A stretch of DNA of 64,000 bases from Heliocybe sulcata (Eukaryota > Basidiomycota > Agaricomycetes > Gloeophyllales > Gloeophyllaceae). The notes under the pieces were generated by a model. The model saw only the letters and a program-made list of their open reading frames with translations, made no database searches and was not told the DNA's origin. Positions 11,251 to 21,649 of the stretch are shown here, in pieces (the first letter of the stretch is position 1; each line of letters starts with the position of its first letter). The stretch lies in NCBI GenBank assembly GCA_004369045.1, contig ML213503.1, positions 447,343-511,342 on the forward strand, read 5' to 3'. The position numbers were made by a program, and so were the translations under genes.

Positions 11251-12687
11251 TCAGCTCAAGGTCTTCCTGAACTCCAAGGACTGCCTGTGAAGCACTATCC
11301 GCGGTTCGAACGCGGCCGGGAGTGTTTACTGGACGCGATGCTCCCGTGGCCATGCAACTGAGGGTTAGAGTGGAAGTGAGATGTGAGTTGAGGAAGGTAA
11401 GCGGCACTTAGACTGACGCAGTGGGCCTTCAAGCTGTAGCAAGAGATCTTGCGAGAACAAGGTATTGGCAGGAGGGTGGGTTTCGTCCAGAGCGCTCAAG
11501 GGATCTAAGTATGCTGGAGATAAGGGGATAAATAGACAGTTCTCACCTAACTCCGGACGTCGATATCAGGTGATTGAGTCCGGGCAGGCAGCTCGCGGGA
11601 TACGCTGCTCGGAAAGATCGAAGATAAGCCGATAATCAGCGTCAAGAAGAGACAAAGGCCTCCATTCAGATATCGATATATCGTTCCGTACCAGTCTGAC
11701 CACATTCGCGGGTAGCAATATTCCCAGTATCTTGTTTACCAGGCTCTAGTCAAGGTGAGATGTCCCTCTGAAAAAGCACTTGCGGAGCAGATCCGGGAAG
11801 CTTTTGTCCTGGGCCATGCATCGATAGCAACTAGGGACTGAAAGGAAGAGAAGATTGGCGTCGCGGACGGATCCAAATAGTCATGAGGGATATAGGGAAT
11901 TCGTGTTTACGTCCGAGAGTATTTTGACCATGAGACTCCGGTATTTCGACACGACGGCACGGCAGAAGGATGCTATGTCCGGAGCTTGGGTATCGTGAGT
12001 TCTGGGAACCGGAGCCCGCTGTATTAGCAGATATTTGGCGAAAGAGACAGTGGCTGGGAGCAGACAGCGTCGAGCGAGAGTCCAGATACGATGACGAAAG
12101 CCCGGAGATTAGATGTCCGGTTATCAAGATTTCGGATCGGACACTTTCCCTTGTCTCACGTGCGAAAGTTTCGAGTCCGTGGAGCTAATAAATCTAGAGC
12201 GAGAGGAGATCGGAAGAAGAACGATGACTTGGCTTGAGCAAAGACCGAGTACGCCTTGGTCCAAGGCGATGAACGTGACCATGGTGGCATTGAATATGTG
12301 GGTATGCCCGGACGTGGATCACTGCAACGGCGCAAAGATCAGCTATGGGTCATATCGACCGTCATTTCAAGGCCATTTGAGGAGTGGATTGAGGTTCACC
12401 CTTGGACCTGAACTTGCGGGTGCAGTACCTGGGTAGGCTGACATTGAGTGCAGAAGATCGTGAAGGCTCGGCAGAAATTTGCGTCATGTTGCAGAAGGAC
12501 AGGGAGTGATTAGAGTCTGAAGCGAGGGAAGACGCGGCGAGCCAGAATGCCGTGACGTCAGCGATCATGACGCAAGGGGAAGTGCACCTTCCCGATATGG
12601 CCAAGGACGCGCGAAACGAGCACCGATCGCACGTCTTCTCGAACGGCCTTCCAAAGCTTCAAGCTTCACATCTGAACCTGGCCCACC
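11251..12687. other. Gene-poor intergenic region
   Basis: About 1.4 kb with frequent stops in all frames. I see no conserved ORF, RNA gene or terminal repeats. It leads into the promoter of the DUF89 gene. Confidence 0.5.
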
Positions 12688-12694
12688 TATAAAA
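12688..12694 (+). promoter_or_regulatory. TATA box of the DUF89/ARMT1 gene
   Basis: TATAAAA lies 102 bases before the next ATG (12796) and is followed by a C-rich run and aaccaccaccatcc, typical of a basidiomycete core promoter and start site. Confidence 0.7.
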
Positions 12695-12795
12695 GACGCG
12701 TCCCCCGCCGTCGCCTTTCTGCACCCAACCACCACCATCCAGTGCGTCCGCCGCGTTGACCTCTGCTTACCACCAGCTGACCTAGCTTTCATTCC

Positions 12796-14766
12796 ATGGG
12801 CAACCAAGAGTACTTCCCCCCGACGCCGCCTGACGAAGCAAAGCCTTCTGCTAAGCCAATGGCCTCTCTTCACCCCAACGCCGCTGCCCCGCCCCCGGGC
12901 GAGCCTACCTCGACCCAGGGTGCTCCCTCCAAGATGACCCTCTCCCTAGGCCATCTGCCCAAAAGGCAGGACATCCGCGGCCCATGGCCCCGTACTCCTT
13001 CCCGCGTGCGTGACTTGTGCTTGTCGACCGCCGCATGGCTATATGCTGACACTTACCGGTGCACAGGTCGACCCTAACAACCCTCCCTGGCCTGCCTACC
13101 GCGGCTACCATGAGTACTCCTTCGCCCACGCTACGATGGGTGTCCGTCTCCCCACCATTCTCGGCAAAGCCATCGAGGACACCATGAAAACCCTAAACGA
13201 GCAGTCTGCGGAAGACCAAGTCACTGACCTCCTCGCTTGTATCGAGCGTATGGACGGCCTTATGACCGATCTTTCTGGTAATGCCAAGCTCAGACCTATC
13301 ATCGATGACGGCGAGGCGGACGTGGCTCTGTGGAACAAGGCCATCGCCAAGTACTTCCAGGGTGAGTCGAGCCCATACAGCCTGATGCATATACTGATGT
13401 GGAACAGGCAAGGACTTCATGAATGCGCCCTGGCTGTTCGCTGAGGCATACAAGTATCGTCGTCTGCGTGAATGCTTCAGTGTCAGCAAGTACTGGAGGG
13501 ACTACGATGTCTTCTTCAGGCAGAAGGTGTGTAGTCAATTTTGCTAGCCCGATTCATGACTATATGCGTGCCCCTTGTGCAGTGCGACACCTTCTCTCGT
13601 TCCGCGGATGCTGTCTTCGAGCTATCGATGCGTTTCGCGGAGCCGTTCAAGCACTCTGAGAACATGTCCGATGCGGAGAAGCTTGAGGCTGAGAGGCTTA
13701 TGTTCCACGAGTTGACCCAGAGTATGTCTCCTGACTCTAGCATGCCACCACGTATCGATCTGATATTGCTTGCATAGTTTGTCTGTGGGGCAACTCGACG
13801 GATCTCTCGCTTCTCATTAACATGACAGAGGACCAGATCAAGTCCTTGCAATCCACTGGTGGTGATCATCTCGCTGCTACGGAGAAGAACATTCTCGGCA
13901 ACCAGATGCCGCAGTTGTGGGAGACGGTAAAGGAGCTAAGGCAAAAGACCGGCGGCCGGATTGACTTCGTTCTTGACAATGCTGGCTTTGAATTGTATTG
14001 TGATTGCGTCTACGGTGAGTGGTAGTATGCGCTTCTAGCATTCTATATGTTGATGATTGTGCATCCTCAAAAGCCGACTTCCTGATCCAGAGTGGGTTGG
14101 CAAAGCAGGTCCGGTTCCACGGCAAGCGGTACCCCTGGTTCGTTTCCGACGTCACGAAGAAGGACTGGGAGTGGCTTCTGAACACCATGGTCTACGGATA
14201 CCTCTTCCCCAAGGCGACAGAGCAGGAGAGGGAGTCTTTGAGGCGGATGGGTGCCCGGTGGAAGGTAAGTTAACGCGCGTGTTCTTTCGTCTTTGCTGAC
14301 AAGTCTTGTAGCAATACGAGAAGGAAGGCAAGTGGGTGTACGAGGCGCACCCCTTCTGGTGCACGGGTTACACCTTCTGGGAACTCCATGGCGAGGCCCC
14401 TGATTTGTTCCTCCACCTCTCGCGCTCGGATCTTGTCATCTTCAAGGGCGACCTGAACCACCGCAAGCTGACTTACGACTGCGCTGCTCCCGCATCAACG
14501 CCCTTCGACGTCGCTATTGGTCCCATGGCGAACGCGGCGGGCGCGCCAAAGGTGTGCTCGATGCGGACGATCAAGAGTGATGTTGTTGTTGGGTTGGAGA
14601 GTGACGAGTTGGCTGAGAAGCTGGATAATGAGGAGGAGGGCTGGAAGATCAGCGGGAAATACGTGAGTTACCCGGTCTATTCTTGTTTACCAGTAGTTGA
14701 CCATTATGTCAGGCGGTTGTCCTCCTGTCCGAGGGTCGTCCGGGCGAGAAGGTCCGTTTCGCATAA
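12796..14766 (+). CDS. DUF89/ARMT1-family damage-control phosphatase
   Basis: Eight exons separated by seven introns (13006-13066, 13362-13407, 13527-13582, 13722-13777, 14015-14073, 14265-14311, 14663-14712) keep one frame to TAA at 14766. Family features are WPAYRGYHEYSF near the N-terminus, ICLWGNSTDLSLL, VLDNAGFELYCD (the metal/phosphate site with Asp-Asn) and SDLVIFKGDLNHRKL near the C-terminus. This is the DUF89 subfamily of human ARMT1 and yeast YMR027W. It comprises metal-dependent phosphatases that remove damaged sugar phosphates such as fructose 1-phosphate; the protein methyltransferase activity claimed for ARMT1 is disputed. The protein is likely cytosolic. ATG 12856 is a possible later start, since the first 20 residues are low-complexity and Pro-rich. 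Confidence 0.93.
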
Positions 14767-15193
14767 AACTGCCCGCCGAGGCACGACTCGTTAGCAATTA
14801 TGACGCATCTGTATTATATGGTTCAAGTGGGACGCTTCACTTCTGCATTACTAGTTAGACATTACCTTCCTTTGTATCTTCGGTCTGGATTTGTATCATC
14901 AGTAATAATAAGGAATTCACGATCGTCTCGAGGGCTGAGTATTAGTAGATAATCATATAGTCCATCGTACGCGCACATGCTTGTATGCATATGCACGACA
15001 ATGGACATGTGATAAGGGACACCAGGACGCGTCGTGATTGGCTGGAAGACGCTTCATTCCATCGCTCATCGAAGCTAACCATTAGTTGGGCTCCGACTGC
15101 AACGACGACGAGCTGGATTCTCACTGACGACAGGCTACCTCTCTACCGTCGTACTTGTACTCTCCACAGTCTCAAGAGCGGAGGAAGAACACG
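14767..15193. other. Intergenic region
   Basis: Holds the 3' UTR of the DUF89 gene and the promoter of the SAM-domain gene, both on the plus strand. Nothing else is visible. Confidence 0.5.
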
Positions 15194-18009
15194 ATGGCCG
15201 CCGCGGCAACGGTGCCTCCTCTGTTCGCGTCTGAATCGATCTCGTCGCCAGAGAGCGAGAGCTTGCCCACTCCGTTGACGCCTAGTGAGAGTCCATTCAA
15301 ATCGTACTCGAATACGGCATCTCCAAGCAGACATGCGTTCCCCGGCTCTCCCTCCCCCGCGAAGAATTATACGACGCAGTCGCCCCTAACCTCCCCGACT
15401 CTGGATGGGAGCAAACCCAAGTTCGATAGACATAACAGCAAACCCAAGTTTGAACCGAACCCTCATCCTTATGCCATTAAGACGACCTCTACTGCCTTGC
15501 TAGCTCGCTCGAATTCCTCATCTGGCAACGTCAATGCTCAGCGGCACACATACATTCCTGTACCCCCGAGCCCGAGTTCTGGCGGTGCGGGTGCCCCGAC
15601 AAGTCCGTCGCACTCGAGGGGCAATAATTCGAGTGGCTCCGGAGGACATAGGTATACTAAGAGCCTTACTGGGGTGCAAGACATTCCCATATTACCACCC
15701 GGCGCGTTAGGAAATGGGGGTGGTAGGCCTTTGCCGGTTCCTCCTGGTGCGGCAAGTGCTTCTACACCTGATCTTTCCCTTCCGGAGACGCCTCCGCCAA
15801 GGAGGATGAAGAGGTCCGATACCTTGCCGGGTATGCTGCCCAGCACGCCCCCGCCGCCTTCCCCTTCGTTCAGCCTGGATGATTTGCCAGAGAACCCGAA
15901 GCTGTGGACACCGTCGCAATTATCCGCTTACTTGACTTCGGCACTGAGGGTCCGTGGAGGCGAAGGAGAGGGAGAGGGTCCTAGGTTGCCGGGACGGGTG
16001 GCGAGCGATGTGGCTGCTTTCGTGCGCCAGTCCCGAATCGGAGGACGCGCATTTCTTAGGTTAAATGAGGCAGATCTGGAGGGGTGAGTCCTTCTTTCTT
16101 GATCTTCGTTTGATTTATTCGCTGTTTGTGTGGTCTTGATCTGCAGCTTCTTCGTTGCCTTCATCATTGCCTGGTATGGTTATTGTGGTTTGACGTTGAA
16201 CCAACTACCGCGCTGTATATAATGCGTGTGGCTCATGTCGCAAGCCCACGGCTGCAGTCTTAGTTAACCCCGTCGTTCACCCTCTCTATTGGTTTTATCA
16301 CCATGACCTCTTCTAACTCGCTTCCCTCTGAAAAATCTAGGATGGGTGTGAACAAACTCTGGCGCGGTGCCCTTCTCAAAGCCTCGCGCAACCTGCGTCA
16401 GAACGTCCTCAAGGGGCGCATATGGCCTTCCCCCACAGCGTCACCCAATCCCAACTCCTCGGATAACTCGGACATGGAGCTACAAGCACCTAGCTCTCCG
16501 GGCGGCATCTACCGCAATACTCTGTACGCGTCGAGTGACTCGAGCCTGAGCAGTGTAGGCGAGGTGGAGGGCATAGTGGCTACGCCGTTCACGAAAGTCA
16601 AGAGAAGCAGGGTTAAGGTCCGGGAGCGCGTGAAGGACTTCGAAGAGCGGTCCCGCAGTAGGAGTGCCAGCGAGGTCAGCGATAGTGACAATAGCAGCGC
16701 TGCGGGTGAAGCCAAGGCGGAGCGCATTAGACGCATCAAGTCGCGCCCGTTACCTACGCCACCGATGAATACCACCAGCCCTGTACCTCCAAGCAGATCA
16801 CAAGCGAGTTCTACCGCGCCGTCGCCGAGCCCGTCTGTGAGGCGCCAGCTGCCCAAGCCACCGTACAGCTACTCGGACCATGAGGAAGAGCCGAGTATGG
16901 AGGTGCTCCTTGCGCAGCAGGAGAAAAGCTCTTGGGGAGCCAAGGCATGGGAGGACATTGACGATGGCCTGGGCATTGTCACGGTGAAGCATGTGCCGGG
17001 CGAGGCGCTTCCTGCTGGGACTGTCAATGGAAGTAAGGGCGTCACTTTGAATGGGAAGGACGAGTGGATGAAGGGCACGATTAGCCGCGGGACTGCGAAT
17101 AGGAAGGGGAAGGAGAGGGGGCGGGTGGTGACGAGCATCTTCCAGGGGCTTGATGAAAATGGGACGGGTGTCTCGAGGGAGAGCAGTGGTGACTCTGAGG
17201 AGGGCGCGACCGCGGCTGATGTTGGCGGTTCCACTGCCGCGGAGGTGGAGAAGGACACGGTAGTTCTGGTGACTGAGCCGATCGTCAAGGACGAGGAGAT
17301 ACAATTGTTCGGTGGAGCCAGTGTGGATGCCGAGGTGCAGTCTCTTGCTGGGGTGACTGCCGATGCGGAGGTCCAATCGCTCGTCGTCCCCACCGTCGAT
17401 GCTGAAGTTCAATCACCCGCCGTGGTCACTGCGAATGCAGAGGTTCAGTCCCCGATTATCGTCACTTCTGATGCCCAAGTTCAGTCTCCCATCTTGGCCA
17501 CTGCCGGCGTCGAAGTTCAATCCATTGTCTCGACCGCCGACGCGGAAGTGCAGTCTGCCGTCATCTCTGCCACCAACTCTGGTGTGCAAGCCCGAGACGC
17601 AGACGAGGACGAGCAGGATGGCGCAGTCCAGGATCTTGAGAGGAAGCTGCGGGAGTCGCGTGCCTCAGTGGAAGCACTCCGAAAACGGCTCGAGAGCGTC
17701 GAGAAGGACATTGAGAAGATGGAAACTCAAAGTACGAAGGACGTTCCTGCTCCGCCTTCCACCTCCGCTCCCTTAGTGCCCGCCTCCCGCGCTGTGGGTC
17801 CCCCGAGAACCAGGCCAGGTCTTGCCACCAAGCTCGTCAACCGTCTCTTCAGCATGGTCGGACTTGGGTCGCCCGCTTCTAACCTGGGGCCGGCAGAGCG
17901 CGAGATGGAGGTCGGCGACCTGCCCTCGTACGTATTTTTGGTCAGCCTCGGTGTGTGCGCGGTCGTGATCAAGGTGCTGGCGAAGCGAATGAGGCGGGGG
18001 CTGCGGTGA
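15194..18009 (+). CDS. SAM-domain protein with tandem DAEVQS repeats and a C-terminal membrane anchor
   Basis: Two exons (15194-16083, 16341-18009) encode 852 aa. The first 240 residues are Ser/Pro-rich and disordered. A SAM domain at about 250-325 is rebuilt exactly across the intron (LWTPSQLSAYL ... AFLRLNEADLEG then MGVNKLWRGALLKA). A basic, Ser-rich region follows. Next come about eight units of 12-15 residues built on T-x-DAEVQSP (DNA 17320-17590), then a coiled coil (LERKLRESRASVEALRKRL, about 705-735), then one hydrophobic segment (YVFLVSLGVCAVVIKVLA) and a basic tail. The protein thus looks tail-anchored with its SAM domain in the cytosol, where it could polymerise or bind signalling partners. 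No specific function is known to me. The ATG is MAAAATVPP; an upstream TTG frame is ignored. Confidence 0.88.
16216..16222 (+). promoter_or_regulatory. TATA box inside the long intron of the SAM-domain gene
   Basis: TATATAA lies 81 bases before ATG 16303. A pyrimidine-rich run (ccctctctattgg) comes just before that ATG, which opens in frame with exon 2. This could start a short transcript. See the matching finding. Confidence 0.35.
17320..17590 (+). repeat. In-frame minisatellite coding for DAEVQS units
   Basis: About eight degenerate units of 36-45 bp repeat inside the SAM-domain gene. The protein core D/N-A-E/Q-V-Q-S is kept while the linker residues vary. The unit edges fall in frame, so unit gain or loss would not break the gene. 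Confidence 0.8.
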
Positions 18010-18591
18010 GAGATGTCATATCTCTCATCCTCTGGTTGTGTGGTGTGCTATGGTTGGCTTGATGGTGCATGTACGCTCTTTTGGTCTCTTGAAGTGTTGT
18101 TTGTCATTTTCTCCTGCTTTCATTCTATCCTCCTCCCTATCTGTTGTTATTTATTTTCGTCGTATCGCCGATCTTGCTTTGCTTGATATTTATCCATCAT
18201 CATATGTCACGACATATCACGACGCTTACGAGCTAACGACCATTCGATGCCTCATGTCGATCAGCCAATATACGTAGTATGGAGAATTCGAGTTCAGTGT
18301 TTCGAATAGTCAATGTGAGATGTCAATTGATATAACAATACAGGGTAGGATTCATTGCCACATCGGCTTATACAGGTGGTGATATGGCCACATCAGCTTA
18401 CATGCTCCAGGGTATACATGCTTGGGGGTATACAGGGTGACAATGCGCTTCTCCCTTGATGGGAAGTGGGCGACTTTACATGTTTATGCAGAGGAGAGAC
18501 CCTAGCTACTTACCTACGTACTTACCATATTCCTGATAGCAGTCAAGAACAAGGGCAATTCAAAACTAAACCTAACTCACTCCAAGCATTC
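18010..18591. other. Convergent intergenic region
   Basis: T-rich 3' region of the SAM-domain gene followed by the 3' region of the FAD monooxygenase gene. A short repeat is listed separately. No gene is visible. Confidence 0.5.
18357..18401. repeat. Short direct repeat (gccacatc-r-gctta unit)
   Basis: gccacatcggcttataca at 18357 and gccacatcagcttaca at 18387 repeat with a 30-bp period. A second small pair (ggtatacatg / ggtatacagg) follows near 18411-18436. This looks like slippage in 3' UTR sequence. Confidence 0.5.
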
Positions 18592-20003
18592 CTAAGCACC
18601 CCTCGCCTTCAAATATTCCTGCACCGCCTCTTCCACTTTATACGCAAAGACACGGTCGTTCGAGCTGTCCGGCGTGATCCTGCACATGATCCACACGATC
18701 CAGTCCCGGAGCCACCGCTGGAACCAAGACATCTCCGTCTTGTTCGCGATGCGCTTCATAGCCGCCGTAATAGTCGTCTCGACGCGGGGCTTGCGGAGCG
18801 CACTGTAGTCCCCGGCCGCCCGCCGCAGCGCGTCCTTCTCGTCGTCTGGGCGCCGCGCGAGGTGGTGCGCGAGGAGCATCGCAAAGGCCGCTGCGTCTTC
18901 GACCGCGAAGGACACGCCCTGGCCGGACTCGGGCGGCGCGACGTGCGCGGCGTCGCCCACCAACACTGCGCCGCCGTCCGCGCGGTGCCATTTGGCGAGG
19001 TAGTTGGGGAGCTTGTACCGCGGGAGGACGAGGACGTCGCTGACGCCCGGCTCGTCGGTGCAGAGGGCGTTGATGATCCGCGGGACGGCGCCTTCGTAGC
19101 CTGCGAAGCGGCGCTGGAGCTGCGCTTTGATGGAGAGGGGCGTGGACGCGGTGCGCGCGGGCGGGGTGTCGGACGCGTAGATGGACCACCACATTGCTTT
19201 GGGCTGGGGCGGGGAGGAGGGGGAGGGGAGGGAGGCCCGTCCGGTGCCGACGGGGGAGAAGCCGAAGAAGCCGGTCGAGCCCCAGGTCATGACGAGGGGG
19301 GAGGAGGTGTGGAGGATGTAGGGCTCGATGAAGTGGAGGGGGACGAAGCCGCCAATGCCGCAGAGACCGCTGGAGAAAGGGAGGTCAGCATTTTGTGCAA
19401 GGGAAAATGAGACGGAAATAGGCAGGACGCTTACTAGTACTCTGGCTCGACGTGCTCACCGACAACATAGTCGCGAACCTTACTCCGCAGCCCATCCGCA
19501 CCAATAACAAGGTCAGCTTCCTCTTCGCTGCCGTCCTCAAACGTAATCTTCGTCGCCCCATCCAAGCCGACCGACTCCAGCTTCGCGACCCTCCGCCCAA
19601 AGACCATCCCGCCCTTGCCCTCATCCGCCTTGACAGCCTCCTCCAGCACACACTCATGCACGGCCGCCCTCTGCACACTCAGATTCGCCCAGCCATACCG
19701 CTCCTTGCTGCCCATGTTAAACGTGCCCAGGCTCGCGTCCTTAGGACCGGTCCTGAACTCCGCTACGGGGGCCTCGAACCCCAGCGCGGCGATTCTGGAG
19801 GGCAGGGCGTCGGAGAGGAGGGAGAGGGTGCGCAGGCCGTTGGGGGCGAGGCCGAGCCCGCCGCCGATGACGGTGGAGGTGGTGAGCGGGTTGGGGTAGG
19901 CTTCGTAGAGGTGAATGGTGTGTGTGCTGGTGTCGAGGTGTTTGCGGAGGAAGAGGTAGGAGGCGCAGCCGCCTACGCCGGCGCCGATTATGACGATGCG
20001 CAT
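18592..20003 (-). CDS. FAD-dependent monooxygenase (aromatic hydroxylase type)
   Basis: Two exons (19435-20003, 18592-19369) and one 65-nt intron give 448 aa, the usual length for this flavoprotein family. The N-terminus MRIVIIGAGVGGCAS carries the GxGxxG Rossmann motif. ADLVIGADGLRSKVRD is the DG motif, and VLVGDAAHVAPPESGQG is the GD motif that binds the FAD ribityl chain. No signal peptide or membrane segment is visible. The family hydroxylates or epoxidises aromatic and polyketide-like substrates using NAD(P)H and O2. The substrate cannot be told from sequence, and no biosynthetic cluster surrounds it. It is divergent from MED11. A long plus-strand frame over this gene is a GC-rich shadow. 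Confidence 0.93.
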
Positions 20004-20359
20004 TTTGGACTTGGGGAAAGATAGACTTTGAGAGTGGGGAACGAGGGGGATAGGGTGTGTTATATGTCGACGAGATCATGACTACGAAGCCATTTGAGAC
20101 TGGACAGGCTGCGGTGCTGCGCGCAATGAATCAGTTAAACAATATCACGTACCTCTGCAGGAGGCGTAGCTTTGCCGTGAGGACACGTTAGTCCACCAAC
20201 GATATCATCCGGTCAGGTCCCATCGTTCATCACGCTCATCAGGACACAGACTGGTCTTCTTTAACGGATGCGACGTTGTCAGAGCAGTATCGTTGTGGGA
20301 ATTTCAGAAGCAAGCCGACGGCAGCGGGAGGATTGTGGCGCTCCTCTACCTCTCCCATC
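20004..20359. other. Bidirectional promoter region, FAD monooxygenase / MED11
   Basis: 356 bases between two start codons on opposite strands. No clear TATA box is visible on either side. The MED11 side is pyrimidine-rich just before the ATG (ctcctctacctctcccatc). Confidence 0.5.
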
Positions 20360-20985
20360 ATGTCCGCTCAACCTACCGGCAACCAAGGCCAGCCTCCCAC
20401 AGACATCGATCCAATATGGATGTCCAGCCGCACAGCGCGCCAAATCTACGCGCTCGGGGAGGTCGAGAAGGTCTGCAGCCTCCCTCGGTCGCGACCGTGG
20501 ACTGACAGAACCGCAGGACATCAGCCGTCTCTTGTCCCTTGCAGGCTCGTCCATCCAGTTACTGACCCTGCCGCAGACGGACAAGCCGGAGGATCATATG
20601 CCCCAGGGCGAAGAACGGTCTGAGCAGTTCGTGATGGAAGTGAGCGAGTATTTTGAGCGGCTGGACGTACGTTCTCTTCCTTCACTCCGCCCAGCTAAGC
20701 ATCTCGCCAACTCCTCCCGGCCAGGCGGTACACATCGCGATCCGCTCTTTCCTTGCGCATATCCGTCAAGCGCGCTTCGCTCCCTCCACCATCAACGCCC
20801 CCGACCCCAACTTCGTCCCGGCCCCTCTTGGTGTCGGCTTGCGCGAGAAGGACGGCGCGACGAGGGGGTTCCAGGAGGAGCGTGTCGAGCGCGATGCGTG
20901 GAAGGGCGTGTTGGACGCCTTGACGAGGATTAAGGAGGCGCGGGATGAGGAGAGGGCAAGGAGAGACGAGGAGATGGAGTTGTAG
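20360..20985 (+). CDS. MED11: Mediator complex subunit 11
   Basis: Three exons (20360-20470, 20517-20666, 20725-20985) joined at phase-0 introns of 46 and 58 nt give 173 aa. The MED11 core is IYALGEVEKDISRLLSLAGSSIQLL followed by a second helix (QFVMEVSEYFERLDAVHIAIRSFLAHI), matching the four-helix head-module fold that pairs with MED22. The C-terminus is charged and helical (ALTRIKEARDEERARRDEE). MED11 helps attach TFIIH and Pol II to the Mediator head in the nucleus. The start is the ATG with the best context, just after a CT-rich run. It shares its promoter region with the FAD monooxygenase gene. Confidence 0.9.
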
Positions 20986-21114
20986 GTGACAGGGCAGTTG
21001 GAAGTAGAGCACTGTACGTTACATGTTGGGATATCTTTCGTGTATATAAAGTACATTCTAATATAACAAGGCACTCATGCATTCCATCTCTGACAACGAC
21101 TGACCCTCCACCCA

Positions 21115-21649
21115 TCACAAATTCGCCTCCTCAAGCGCATCCTCACCCTCGAGCAACGCAGGGTCCTCCTTCAACGCCTCTTCCTTCTTGCCCGCAATCT
21201 GCGTTTCCGAGATCAGCACCCCGCTCGCCTACCCCGCCTCTCGCACTCACCACAACATCCCGCAACTCCAACACAGTCGCGCCCAGCCGCGCGCTCGTGT
21301 CCGCGACCATCTTCTCCGACTCGCGCAGGAGATTTTGCTGTTACCTCCGCAATCAGCGCGTGTGCGGGTAGGAGAAGGCAGCTGGTAGGCAGGACGTACC
21401 GCGTTCCTCACTTCCCAGCCCTCCGCCCCGTCCGCGATGAGCTTGTCCACCTTCTTCTTGCCTTCGTCCGCCTCTTTCTTGTACAGCGTATGCTCTTTCA
21501 GCAGCCTTGCGAAGCCATTACGCACGTCAGATGGCAAAGCTCATCGTCAGCAAAGCATCGCAAAGGACAGAGACATAACAGCACGCGCACCGCTTCGTCG
21601 CGCCCGTCTTGATCTTCAGCTGACGCTTGATCGTCGGGATGTCGCTCAT
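21115..21649 (-). CDS. Tubulin-binding cofactor A
   Basis: Four exons (21591-21649, 21400-21505, 21251-21337, 21115-21198) give 111 aa, the family length. The N-terminus IKRQLKIKTGATKRLLKE matches the RQIKIKTGVVKRL block of human TBCA. Charged helices follow (YKKEADEGKKKVDKLIAD; NLLRESEKMVADTSARLG), making the three-helix bundle. The C-terminus is acidic (LLEGEDALEEANL). TBCA (yeast Rbl2) captures beta-tubulin released from the CCT chaperonin and buffers free beta-tubulin. The gene is tail to tail with MED11, with only 129 bases between the stops. All junctions keep the frame. Confidence 0.93.

Noticed and set aside
11301-11320. ggttcgaacgc, resembling a tRNA B box
   Set aside because: No matching A box or cloverleaf stems upstream at the right distance.
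18466-19410. 314-codon plus-strand frame opposite the FAD monooxygenase
   Set aside because: It is antisense to an exon with DG and GD flavin motifs, and is Gly/Arg-rich without a domain.
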